From the NCBI RefSeq assembly GCF_000384655.1, contig NZ_ARQI01000118.1, positions 1 to 64,000 on the forward strand: a stretch of DNA of 64,000 nucleotides. The letters are read 5' to 3'. The notes under the pieces are model-generated. The model ran no database searches. It was not told the origin of the DNA and worked only from the letters and a program-made list of their open reading frames with translations. Shown one piece after another: positions 1 to 7,160 of this stretch; the stretch's first letter is position 1; each line of letters opens with the position of its first letter. Source of the DNA: Brachyspira innocens ATCC 29796 (GTDB lineage Bacteria > Spirochaetota > Brachyspiria > Brachyspirales > Brachyspiraceae). A program made the translations under genes and the position numbers.

Positions 1-363
1 GACATGCCTATACAAGCAAATCAGCTTCCAAAAAAAGCTCAGGATTTTATAAGTGCTAATTTTGCTAATGACCCTGTTGTATATGCTGAACAAGACAGAA
101 ATAGTTTTAAGGCAGAACTTCAAAGCGGAGTAGAAATTGACTTTGACAGAAACGGTGATTGGACTGATGTAGGCTCTGAACGTACCCCTTTACCTACAAA
201 ATTTATACCTGCAAATATAATGAAAGCTGTTGAAGGAAAATATCCTCAAGTTCCAGTATTAGAAATAAGCAAAGAATATTTAAGCTACAAATTAAAACTA
301 GGAAACAATAGAGAAGTTTATGTTGATAACAACGGTAAAATAGTAGGTGATAAATTAGACTAA
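1..363 (+). CDS. PepSY-like (DUF2874-type) protein, 5' end cut by the window
   Basis: The reading frame is already open at base 1, with an Asp codon before the first Met, so the gene probably starts upstream and loses its signal peptide to the window edge. The visible part holds two PepSY-like units. Each has the pattern of a short helix (LPKKAQDFI and IPANIMKAVEGKYP) followed by strands with an acidic turn (VEIDFDRNGDW and VYVDNNGKIVGD). Such proteins are usually small periplasmic or surface proteins of unknown function, related to PepSY protease-inhibitor modules. A strong hairpin terminator follows 23 bp after the stop. The family call is from pattern only; the role is unknown. Confidence 0.65.
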   Translation, partial: DMPIQANQLPKKAQDFISANFANDPVVYAEQDRNSFKAELQSGVEIDFDRNGDWTDVGSERTPLPTKFIPANIMKAVEGKYPQVPVLEISKEYLSYKLKLGNNREVYVDNNGKIVGDKLD

Positions 364-386
364 TAGTTTAAATATTAAATAATTAA

Positions 387-427
387 AAAGGACTTATGAT
401 TATTTTCATAAGTCCTTTATTTTTTAT
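387..427 (+). terminator. Rho-independent terminator after the PepSY-like gene
   Basis: A 13-bp perfect stem (AAAGGACTTATGA at 387-399 pairs with TCATAAGTCCTTT at 406-418) with a 6-nt loop is followed by ATTTTTT. An almost identical hairpin lies at 705-735. Confidence 0.85.
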
Positions 428-431
428 AAAT

Positions 432-575
432 AGACTTGTTTCAAAACTATTTTTATTTATAATTTCGGGGACTAGCCCCCGCACCCCACTTCTTTTGCCG
501 AATAGGCACCTACTCGGTGGTGACCCAAAGAAGCAGGCACAGCCCGCAGACGCGAAAGACTGCATATTTATATAT
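432..575 (-). repeat. GC-rich dispersed element, copy A (reverse orientation)
   Basis: A GC-rich island in an AT-rich gap. Read on the minus strand it begins GCAGTCTTTCGC, carries CTTCTTTGGG, a CCGAGTAGG/CCTATTCGG pair, AAGAAGTGGGG and the palindrome GGGGGCTAGTCCCCG, and ends ATAGTTTTGAAACAAGTCTA. The same blocks in the same order occur at 11369-11544, 34213-34285 and 56706-56806. Open frames across it on both strands are GC-driven and not believed to be genes. Its role is unknown; it could be a non-autonomous mobile element or a structured RNA. Confidence 0.7.
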
Positions 576-704
576 TAAAATGATAAATTATACAACATGT
601 AAAACATACGATTTATTTAATAATTAATATTATATAATTTAGCATAAAATAATAAACTCATGAAATTATTTGTCAAGTACTTTTAAAAGAAGTCTAATAA
701 CTAA
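576..704. other. AT-rich spacer without a recognisable gene
   Basis: The rest of the 364-754 gap is plain AT-rich sequence between the GC-rich element and the second copy of the terminator hairpin. I see no conserved open frame or RNA here. Confidence 0.5.
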
Positions 705-735
705 AAAGGACTTATGGAATAATCATAAGTCCTTT
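705..735 (-). terminator. Terminator hairpin downstream of the metzincin-like lipoprotein gene
   Basis: A 12-bp perfect stem (AAAGGACTTATG at 705-716 with CATAAGTCCTTT at 724-735) has A-runs on the left and T-runs on the right, so it could work in both directions. It ends the minus-strand gene whose stop is at 755. About 26 bases (724-749) are identical to 407-432 beside the first hairpin. Confidence 0.8.
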
Positions 736-754
736 ATTTTTTATAAATATTTAA

Positions 755-1603
755 TTATTTCACATTAGGATCAAATATACTGTCTTCTGTCAATAAATCT
801 TTGTATTCTGTAAGGTAATAAGCTATAAGTTCCTCAACCTGTTTTTTATATTTATCTTTTAAACTTGGCTTAGTACCGTTTATTGCATCTCTCCATAATA
901 TTCTATTTAAAATGTCAGTTACTATGCCCTGAAGAGCATAAGGAACTTTATAATCTCCAAAATGATTAAAACCAAGATTATGCAAATGTTCATGAAACAT
1001 TAAACCTGCTAAATTAGCATATGGTTGACTTTGCTTAAGATAAGTAAAATAATCTCCAAACAAAACAGACTCAGAACTTCCCCAATTACCTGTGCTAAAT
1101 CCTACCCATTTTCCAATAGGTATTTGACTTTCTGGCTGAAGTCCGTAACGTAAATATCTTGATTTTCCTTCTTCGCCTGTACCAGAACCAGCAGCAGTAC
1201 CCATCTTCACATATACAAAATCGTATTTAAGAGAACGTATACAGTCAATTAGTTTTTGAGGTTCATATTGGTCTCCATATACTAAATTATGTCCGTCATA
1301 AGAATCCCCAACAGAAGATTTTAATTCATTCTTCTTTTCATTTACACCATTTACAAACTCCTCAGTATTAAGTGCAAGTCTAAGAAGTGCCATACATATT
1401 AGCATATATCTTTTTTCATCTACTGTAATAGTGGTGTATTTTGTCAATCTGCTGTCTATCTCAAAACGCTCTATACCTACCTGCCAGTAAGGATATTTTT
1501 CATCTATAGTTTCTTTACTAAAATCTTTTGGCTTTAATGCACTATTAGTACATCCAAAAACAGACAATAACACCAAACTAAATACAAATAATTTTTTTAT
1601 CAT
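755..1603 (-). CDS. Lipoprotein with a metzincin-type zinc motif, putative metalloprotease
   Basis: The 282-residue product starts with a short lipoprotein signal (MIKKLFVFSLVLLSVFGC); the predicted lipidated Cys is residue 18. Around residues 204-214 is HEHLHNLGFNH, which matches HExxHxxGxxH, the three-histidine zinc site of metzincin proteases. That makes an envelope-anchored zinc protease likely. No Met-turn is obvious after the motif and the rest matches no family I can name, so specificity is unknown. It is the last gene of a minus-strand group behind two outer-membrane-like paralogues (spacing 15 bp to the nearest), so co-transcription is plausible. The start is supported by an AAGGAG-like site upstream. 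Confidence 0.7.
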   Translation of the reverse strand: MIKKLFVFSLVLLSVFGCTNSALKPKDFSKETIDEKYPYWQVGIERFEIDSRLTKYTTITVDEKRYMLICMALLRLALNTEEFVNGVNEKKNELKSSVGDSYDGHNLVYGDQYEPQKLIDCIRSLKYDFVYVKMGTAAGSGTGEEGKSRYLRYGLQPESQIPIGKWVGFSTGNWGSSESVLFGDYFTYLKQSQPYANLAGLMFHEHLHNLGFNHFGDYKVPYALQGIVTDILNRILWRDAINGTKPSLKDKYKKQVEELIAYYLTEYKDLLTEDSIFDPNVK

Positions 1604-1618
1604 ATATATCTCCTTAAA

Positions 1619-2407
1619 TTAATTGTTGGGAAGTATTTTAACACCTACCTGAAAACCTATATCAAAACTAGATACTGTTTGTTTAGTAAGTGCTGCAATA
1701 TTCTGATTAGCAATAGTTTGATTATTTATAGAAGGTTTTTTCAATGATAAGCCGAAATCTCCTCCTATATATCCGCCCAATACTAATGCAAATTTCTTAT
1801 CCGTATAAACAGAATAATCTACAGAAAATCTAATATAACCCATTGCCTGAACTTTAAACAAGTCTTTTACTTGAAAAGCATTATAATACTCTATGTTTCT
1901 ATCGATATTCTTATTCTTATAATCTGTATATGCAGAGATTGATTTTGCATATAATGGAATTTTTAATCCTAAATTTAATCCGAATGAAAACTTTTTCCAA
2001 TTAAATTTGGGATATACTCCTATAGCTAAACTTTCAAGTGTATAATTTAGCGTATCTTTATAATTTTTATCACTGCTGTTTCTATAAAAAGAAAACTCAT
2101 CATGAGCATATCCTAATTCGCCAAGAACACCAACACTCATATCTTTATTAATCTCAAATCTGTATCCTATATGAAATGAAGCCCCAGCATCAAACCCCAC
2201 AGCAGATTTTCTCTCAAACTGTTTTACTGCAGTTTCAAAATTATCCTGCTGCTGTTTAGTAGGATTTTTGTTGGTTAGAGAATAACTGTTTAACCCAACA
2301 CTCATTCCAATAGGAACAAATATACCTATCTCTATGCCGCTTTTAGCAAAAAGACTGCTTGCTGCAAATAAAAGCAATATTATAAATATATTTAATAATC
2401 TTTTCAT
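1619..2407 (-). CDS. Outer-membrane beta-barrel-like protein, paralogue 1
   Basis: The 262-residue protein has a clear signal peptide (KRLLNIFIILLLFAASSLFA) and then alternating polar and hydrophobic stretches rich in Gly and Tyr, as in outer-membrane barrels. The mature start KSGIEIGIFVPIGMSVGLN closely matches the neighbour at 2452-3237 (KSGLELGVFVPMGIGVGIH), and both keep similar blocks such as YRFEINKDMS, GELGY and KFALVLGGYIGGDFGL. The C-terminus ends GFQVGVKILPNN, again like its neighbour. The two are tandem duplicates. No function can be assigned; surface exposure or porin-like roles are inference only. Confidence 0.65.
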   Translation of the reverse strand: MKRLLNIFIILLLFAASSLFAKSGIEIGIFVPIGMSVGLNSYSLTNKNPTKQQQDNFETAVKQFERKSAVGFDAGASFHIGYRFEINKDMSVGVLGELGYAHDEFSFYRNSSDKNYKDTLNYTLESLAIGVYPKFNWKKFSFGLNLGLKIPLYAKSISAYTDYKNKNIDRNIEYYNAFQVKDLFKVQAMGYIRFSVDYSVYTDKKFALVLGGYIGGDFGLSLKKPSINNQTIANQNIAALTKQTVSSFDIGFQVGVKILPNN

Positions 2408-2451
2408 AATTTTCTCTGTTATTATTTTTTTACTACAATTTTTTACTTAAA

Positions 2452-3237
2452 TTAATTCATAGGTCTTATTCTAGTACCTATCTGAATTCCTAAATCCACA
2501 CTAGACATATTACCTATAGGAACATCTACTTGAGTACCGCTGATTTTACCTACACTGCTAGGATATTTTAAAGCAAAGTCATATCCCAAATATGCCCCTA
2601 CAACAAAATCAAATTTAGCAGATGTATATACTGCATAATCAATAGTTACTTTTAAATATGGTATTATATTAGAAGAAAAATAATTTTTATAATTTTTTGT
2701 GTCAAGCATTTTAATAGTTTCTGTAGAATAGCCCAAAAGTTTATTATAGCTGGAATCATTAAATGTACCGCTTATAATAATTTTCATGCCGAATCCTATA
2801 CCTAAAGAAAATCTTTGATAATTAAATCGAGGAAGTACACCTATAACAATGCTATTAAAATTATAGTATCTATACTTCTGCATTTTTAGAGACAAAGAAT
2901 CTGTATTAATATCATTTGCTCTGTAATTAAGAGTATCTCTGCTGTATCCAAACTCTCCCATAAAACTAAAACTCATATCGCTGTTGAGTTCTAGTCTGTA
3001 TCCCGCCTGAAACAAAACTCTTGCTTCAAAACCTACATGCGAAGTTCTTGTATTATTGCTTATATAGCTGTTATAAGTATTGCTTTGAGCTTTGTCTAGA
3101 CTTGAAGGCGGTTTATTATAGTAGTGAATTCCTACTCCTATTCCCATAGGAACAAAAACACCTAATTCAAGTCCGCTTTTTGCAAACGAAACAGAAGTAA
3201 AAGCAAATAATACCAATAATATTTTTGCTGCTTTCAT
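2452..3237 (-). CDS. Outer-membrane beta-barrel-like protein, paralogue 2
   Basis: I place the start at the ATG at 3235-3237 (MKAAKILLVLFAFTSVSFA, a good signal peptide). It has an AAAGGA site at suitable spacing, while the open frame upstream begins only with TTG. The 261-residue product aligns along its length with the gene at 1619-2407, sharing the mature N-terminus, a YRLELNSDMSF/GEFGYS block and the end LGIQIGTRIRPMN. It is likely exported and inserted in the outer membrane. It is the first gene of the minus-strand group that ends with the zinc-motif lipoprotein; function unknown. Confidence 0.65.
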   Translation of the reverse strand: MKAAKILLVLFAFTSVSFAKSGLELGVFVPMGIGVGIHYYNKPPSSLDKAQSNTYNSYISNNTRTSHVGFEARVLFQAGYRLELNSDMSFSFMGEFGYSRDTLNYRANDINTDSLSLKMQKYRYYNFNSIVIGVLPRFNYQRFSLGIGFGMKIIISGTFNDSSYNKLLGYSTETIKMLDTKNYKNYFSSNIIPYLKVTIDYAVYTSAKFDFVVGAYLGYDFALKYPSSVGKISGTQVDVPIGNMSSVDLGIQIGTRIRPMN

Positions 3238-3431
3238 CTTTATCCTTTTATTTAATATAATTTTTATACTACCATATGTTAACATATTATTCAAGCACTT
3301 TTTTTACATTTCAAACAAGTATGCATATTGTCATATAAACAATTAAGCAAAAATAAACAAAAAATAAATTGTGTAAAAAAAATTATATAGTATAATTTAA
3401 CATTAATATATTTTATACTTCGGATAATAAT

Positions 3432-5180
3432 ATGAAATACAATACATTAAAAAATAATAGTTTTTTGATAATATCATTAATACTGATAATAATAATGTAC
3501 TATCTTATAACACAATTAATATTTCCAATGTTCTCTGTAAACAAAATGAATTTCAGCATTATAGATATAATTTATGTATATGTGTTTTCAATAATATCAT
3601 ATATACTTTCAAATAAAAATAAATTAACTTCATACTTTTTTATAATAGTAGCAGTATTTTCTTTTTTCACAATAGAACCATTAGGAATGACAATAGAAGC
3701 AAAACCTTTATTTTTTACTGATATGCCAGACATGTATCCTTCTCTTATAGAGGTACTTCCGCTATATATGCAAATAATCACTATTACTGCAACAGTTCTT
3801 TATTTCGGACTATTACTTGCTTATGCTTTATACTTTATATACGGGCTTTATAAAATGTATAAAACAAATATAAAAAAAGCCGTTGTAATGACAATAGTAG
3901 TTATATTTGTAACTTATATATCATTTTTCAGACCTGTAAAAATTAATTCAATATACGCTGACTATAATGATATAGCAAATAAATACGGAATTATCAACAC
4001 CATAAGCTATAGAATATCATACGATAAATCTGTAGAAGCAAGAGACAATAAAGAAAGTGTTAAAGAGGCATTAAAATTATTAACAGACATTCAAAATAAA
4101 AGAGATATATCAAACTTAATACTTCCATATGATACCGATAAAAAAAGAAATGTATTTGTAATATTTATGGAATCATTTTACGATTATGAACATTTTATTC
4201 CTCTTATGGATAAAGATCCTTTCCCAAAAGAATACAGAGAATGGGCAAGTAATTCTACAAGAGTGGGACCTAATGATAGCTACGGAAGTTTATTTGCAAG
4301 AACATCTGGACTTATAGCTTCTTCTCCTTTATTTCCTAAAAAACAAAAAACTCCTATATATACAGCTTTGCCTTATATTATGAAAGATAACGGATATCAT
4401 ACAATAGCATTAGAAGAATCGGGAGTAACTTATTATCTTGATGCATTGCTTCCAAATATTGGAATGGAAGAAGTAGTTTTCAGTTTGGGACTTACTAATA
4501 TAAAAAATTATATAAAAACTAATAATTATGATAAGCCTATATTTTTGGCAGGTTTTACATTTATGGGGCATGCTGGAAGCCATGTTGAAAATGATTTAAA
4601 CGTATATGACAACAATAAAAGATTGATGGATAAAATAAGTAAAAAAGATATACCAGTACTTATAGAGACTATGGAAAACTCTGCATTAGCAGCCAAAGAT
4701 ATAATAGATACAAGAGACACTATATTAGAAAAATATCCTGATGCAATTATAATATTTAAACATGATCACTTATATCCGTATTTAAAAACAATAATAGAAA
4801 ACTCATCTATAGATAACAACATAAAAGAAGATTTCTTCAATGATAATACAATATCTCCTATGTTAATATGGAATGGCACAAACGGAGCTTATAGATTTGA
4901 AGAAGACGGATTTCCTCCAGAAAATATTCCTATGTTTGTAGCAGTAAATACAAAAGCAAATTATACCAACTCTATAATATCACTTTTATATAAGGATAAA
5001 ATAGATAATATTATAAGATATTATAACGCTTTCTATACTAATGATAATGGAAGTATAAAAAAAATAGAAGTAAAAAAAGACAGCACTTCATATATAGTTA
5101 ATCATGCTCAAAAAATATTATCTGAAGATATACTAAGAGGCAAAAAATATATTTATACTTATATAAATAATGACAAATAA
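3432..5180 (+). CDS. LtaS/MdoB-type sulfatase-family membrane protein (phosphoglycerol or phosphoethanolamine transferase-like)
   Basis: The 582-residue protein begins with about five membrane segments in the first 165 residues, followed by an extracytoplasmic alkaline-phosphatase-superfamily domain. Family landmarks are NVFVIFMESF with a likely metal-ligand Glu247, a candidate nucleophile Thr291 in SLFARTSGL, and HDH at 444-446 where the family often has a GDH-like metal site. Relatives move phosphoglycerol or phosphoethanolamine groups onto envelope glycans or lipids, or hydrolyse sulfates; the substrate here cannot be told. A TATAAT box lies at 3391-3396. It stands alone, divergent from the outer-membrane gene group. 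Confidence 0.75.
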   Translation: MKYNTLKNNSFLIISLILIIIMYYLITQLIFPMFSVNKMNFSIIDIIYVYVFSIISYILSNKNKLTSYFFIIVAVFSFFTIEPLGMTIEAKPLFFTDMPDMYPSLIEVLPLYMQIITITATVLYFGLLLAYALYFIYGLYKMYKTNIKKAVVMTIVVIFVTYISFFRPVKINSIYADYNDIANKYGIINTISYRISYDKSVEARDNKESVKEALKLLTDIQNKRDISNLILPYDTDKKRNVFVIFMESFYDYEHFIPLMDKDPFPKEYREWASNSTRVGPNDSYGSLFARTSGLIASSPLFPKKQKTPIYTALPYIMKDNGYHTIALEESGVTYYLDALLPNIGMEEVVFSLGLTNIKNYIKTNNYDKPIFLAGFTFMGHAGSHVENDLNVYDNNKRLMDKISKKDIPVLIETMENSALAAKDIIDTRDTILEKYPDAIIIFKHDHLYPYLKTIIENSSIDNNIKEDFFNDNTISPMLIWNGTNGAYRFEEDGFPPENIPMFVAVNTKANYTNSIISLLYKDKIDNIIRYYNAFYTNDNGSIKKIEVKKDSTSYIVNHAQKILSEDILRGKKYIYTYINNDK

Positions 5181-5220
5181 TAAATTAATTATACAACTAT
5201 ATCAATACCATCTACTAAAC

Positions 5221-5249
5221 TTTACTTTTATAATTATTTTTTGTATAAT
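5221..5249 (+). promoter_or_regulatory. Promoter of the first Rpn-family gene, -10 box 6 nt before ATG
   Basis: TATAAT at 5244-5249 lies 6 nt before ATG 5256, with a weak TTTACT -35 at 5221-5226 and a 17-nt spacer. A start site about 7 nt after the -10 would fall on the ATG, so the mRNA is probably leaderless. No ribosome-binding site is seen. Confidence 0.6.
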
Positions 5250-5255
5250 AGTATT

Positions 5256-6150
5256 ATGAGAAATATTAATGTTTTGAATGATTATTTTATGAGATATCTA
5301 TTTTCATCACAAGACAGCAATCCTATATTGCTTGATTTCATTAACTCTATAATGCTTGATTCTAATATGAAAACTTTTAGATCAGTAGAAATACTGACAC
5401 CTTCGCCGAAGGCGGGCAGATGCCTTAACTATAAAGAAAATTACGAAGACAAAGAAACTATTGTTGATGTAAAATGCATTACTCAGAATGGAACGGTTGT
5501 AATTATAGAAATACAATTACAAGGTAATTCAAGATTCCCAGAACGAATATTATATTATTGGGCTTCAAATTACAGTAAATTATTAAAGCATGGAGAAAAA
5601 TACGATGCTTTAACTCCAGTAATTAGTATTAATTTGCTTAATTTTAATTTAGATGATAATGATAACGTACATTCCCTGCTATATGATTTATGATACTAAT
5701 AATAGATTACTAACAGACCATCTGCAGATACATATAATAGAATTAGATAAGTTCAAATATAATTTACTAAATCCTGATTTGAATTGCTGGATTAAATTTT
5801 TTACTATGAAAGAGAAAGATAATAAGGAGGTTATAATGTCAGAATTAGTAAAAGAAAAACCTATAATGGAAGAAGTACAAAAAAGATACAATAACTTTAT
5901 TAAAGATAGATTAATGATGAATGAATATGATAAAAGACAGGCATATCTATACGGCAATCAGATAATGCTTGAAGAAGAAAGAAGATTGGGTATTGAGGAG
6001 GGTATCATAAAAGGAAGAGAAGAAGGTATCAAAGAAGGTATTAAAGAAAACAAAATCACAATAGCTAGAAATTTAAAAAATTCTGGTTTAGATATAAAGT
6101 TTATTAGTGATAATACAGGATTAAGTATAGAAGAAATAGAAAAATTGTAA
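5256..6150 (+). pseudogene. Rpn-family recombination-promoting nuclease, frameshifted
   Basis: Two overlapping frames together encode one Rpn-type protein of the PD-(D/E)XK superfamily. The first (5256-5693) holds VLNDYFMRYLFSS and the nuclease core IVDVK (Asp71) with IIEIQ (Glu85, Gln87). The second frame carries the rest: DHLQIHIIELDKF, KRQAYLYGNQIMLEEE, and a Gly/Glu/Ile repeat tail. The frames join if one C is removed from CCC at 5674-5676, giving HSCYMIYDTNN, so a single +1 change breaks the gene. A GC-rich insert (5399-5425) adds about seven residues relative to the paralogue at 51509. Relatives promote RecA-independent recombination and cut DNA; this copy is probably inactive unless the shift is a read error or programmed. 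Confidence 0.75.
5399..5425. repeat. Short GC-rich in-frame insert within the Rpn gene
   Basis: The stretch containing CTTCGCCGAAGGCGGGCAGA is far richer in GC than the gene around it and contains CGCCTTCGGCG-type self-complementarity. It encodes PSPKAGRCL, which has no counterpart in the paralogue (IINPYNLPENEN). Confidence 0.5.
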
Positions 6151-6175
6151 GTGATTAAAATTACTAATATAAAAG

Positions 6176-6198
6176 TATTTATAAGAAACTTATAAATA
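6176..6198 (+). terminator. AT-only hairpin after the Rpn pseudogene
   Basis: TATTTATAAG at 6176-6185 pairs perfectly with CTTATAAATA at 6189-6198 around a 3-nt loop. There is no clear T-run, so the terminator call is weak. Confidence 0.35.
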
Positions 6199-6254
6199 TA
6201 CAGATATCATGAAATTTATATATTAAAAATAAGTAATAAAACTTCGATATTCAA

Positions 6255-6785
6255 TTAATTATCTCGAATTACAGACTTATCGCTACATAATACCATAGTA
6301 ATAATACCTACTATACTGCCAGTTATAAGCGAAAGTATAAATACAGGCACTATCAAAAAACTAATGTCTGGAAGACTAAATAAATACTTTGATAAAAATG
6401 CCTGCGATAAATTACTTACAAGAGAACCTGCTAAACTTATACCAAAAATAGAAAATACATTTTTAAAATAGCTCATTAATTTCATCACTATAATAGAACT
6501 AATTCCTCCGCATAACCCCAAATAAAAAGGAGGCGTAAATATATATGCAAACACTAAAGCAACCGATACATTTTTTATAAGTATAAGAAGAATAAATTCT
6601 TTGAAACTAAATACATCTATTACCATTAATATTACAATAAAAGAAAAACCTATTCTAAAATAAGGTATAGGTCTTGGAAACATATTTTCAACAGCAGCTA
6701 TAAATGATGATATAAAAGCAAAAAATATTATATCATATATTCTTCTTTTTCCAGTATGATTTTTTATGTCATTAAAAAATTTCAT
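6255..6785 (-). CDS. Gx transporter family membrane protein (heptaprenyl diphosphate synthase component I-like)
   Basis: I use the ATG at 6783-6785 (MKFFNDIK), 8 nt after AGGA; the longer frame starts only with TTG. The 176-residue protein is nearly all membrane segments, about five, with the family pattern AAVENMFPRPIPYFRIG near the start and GLCGGISS in the middle. The family was named for heptaprenyl diphosphate synthase component I but looks like a small-molecule permease component. It lies 9 bp after a NusG domain II gene, a pairing seen in other bacteria, and is the last gene of the cdaA operon. Substrate unknown. Confidence 0.75.
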   Translation of the reverse strand: MKFFNDIKNHTGKRRIYDIIFFAFISSFIAAVENMFPRPIPYFRIGFSFIVILMVIDVFSFKEFILLILIKNVSVALVFAYIFTPPFYLGLCGGISSIIVMKLMSYFKNVFSIFGISLAGSLVSNLSQAFLSKYLFSLPDISFLIVPVFILSLITGSIVGIITMVLCSDKSVIRDN

Positions 6786-6794
6786 AAACAATTC

Positions 6795-7157
6795 CTATTG
6801 TACAATAGAATCTATCTCTATATCATTTTCAAGATTTTTTTCAAATCTTATAGATATACCATTAGGCATGCATATTATAGGAGCATTTTTCAAAATACCT
6901 GCTTTAACACATAATTTATCTCTGCAGCATGAATCTAAAAACATTACATTTCCGTTAGTTATAACTATTTTAGACTCACCAAGCAAGCCTTCAATGATAA
7001 TTTCTCTGTCAGTATTTAAATCATATCTTAATGATTTATTATATGAATCTATTATTATTTTACTGCTTTTATTTTGTATAAGAGTTTTGGCGTAAAGAAA
7101 AGAAAATAATATTATAAAAATAAATATAATAATATCTCCGAATCTTAAATTTCTCAT
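6795..7157 (-). CDS. NusG domain II-containing membrane-anchored protein
   Basis: The ATG at 7155-7157 gives 120 residues: an N-terminal membrane anchor (about residues 8-26) and a small beta-rich domain outside. The pattern IVITNGNVMFLDSCCRDKLCVKAG and the following PIICMPNGI, with Cys pairs, are typical of the NusG domain II family. That family shares a fold with part of NusG but not its transcription role. Its function is unknown and it usually travels with the Gx transporter gene, as here. It directly follows the cdaR stop, so translation is probably coupled. Confidence 0.75.
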   Translation of the reverse strand: MRNLRFGDIIIFIFIILFSFLYAKTLIQNKSSKIIIDSYNKSLRYDLNTDREIIIEGLLGESKIVITNGNVMFLDSCCRDKLCVKAGILKNAPIICMPNGISIRFEKNLENDIEIDSIVQ

Positions 7158-7160
7158 CAA

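Noticed and set aside
383-578. Overlapping 60-codon open frames on both strands in the first intergenic gap
   Set aside because: They exist because of the GC-rich repeat, start in a terminator, lack ribosome sites and change in other repeat copies.
5653-6150. Second half of the first Rpn gene as a separate gene
   Set aside because: It has no start signal of its own and continues the upstream protein once one C is removed.
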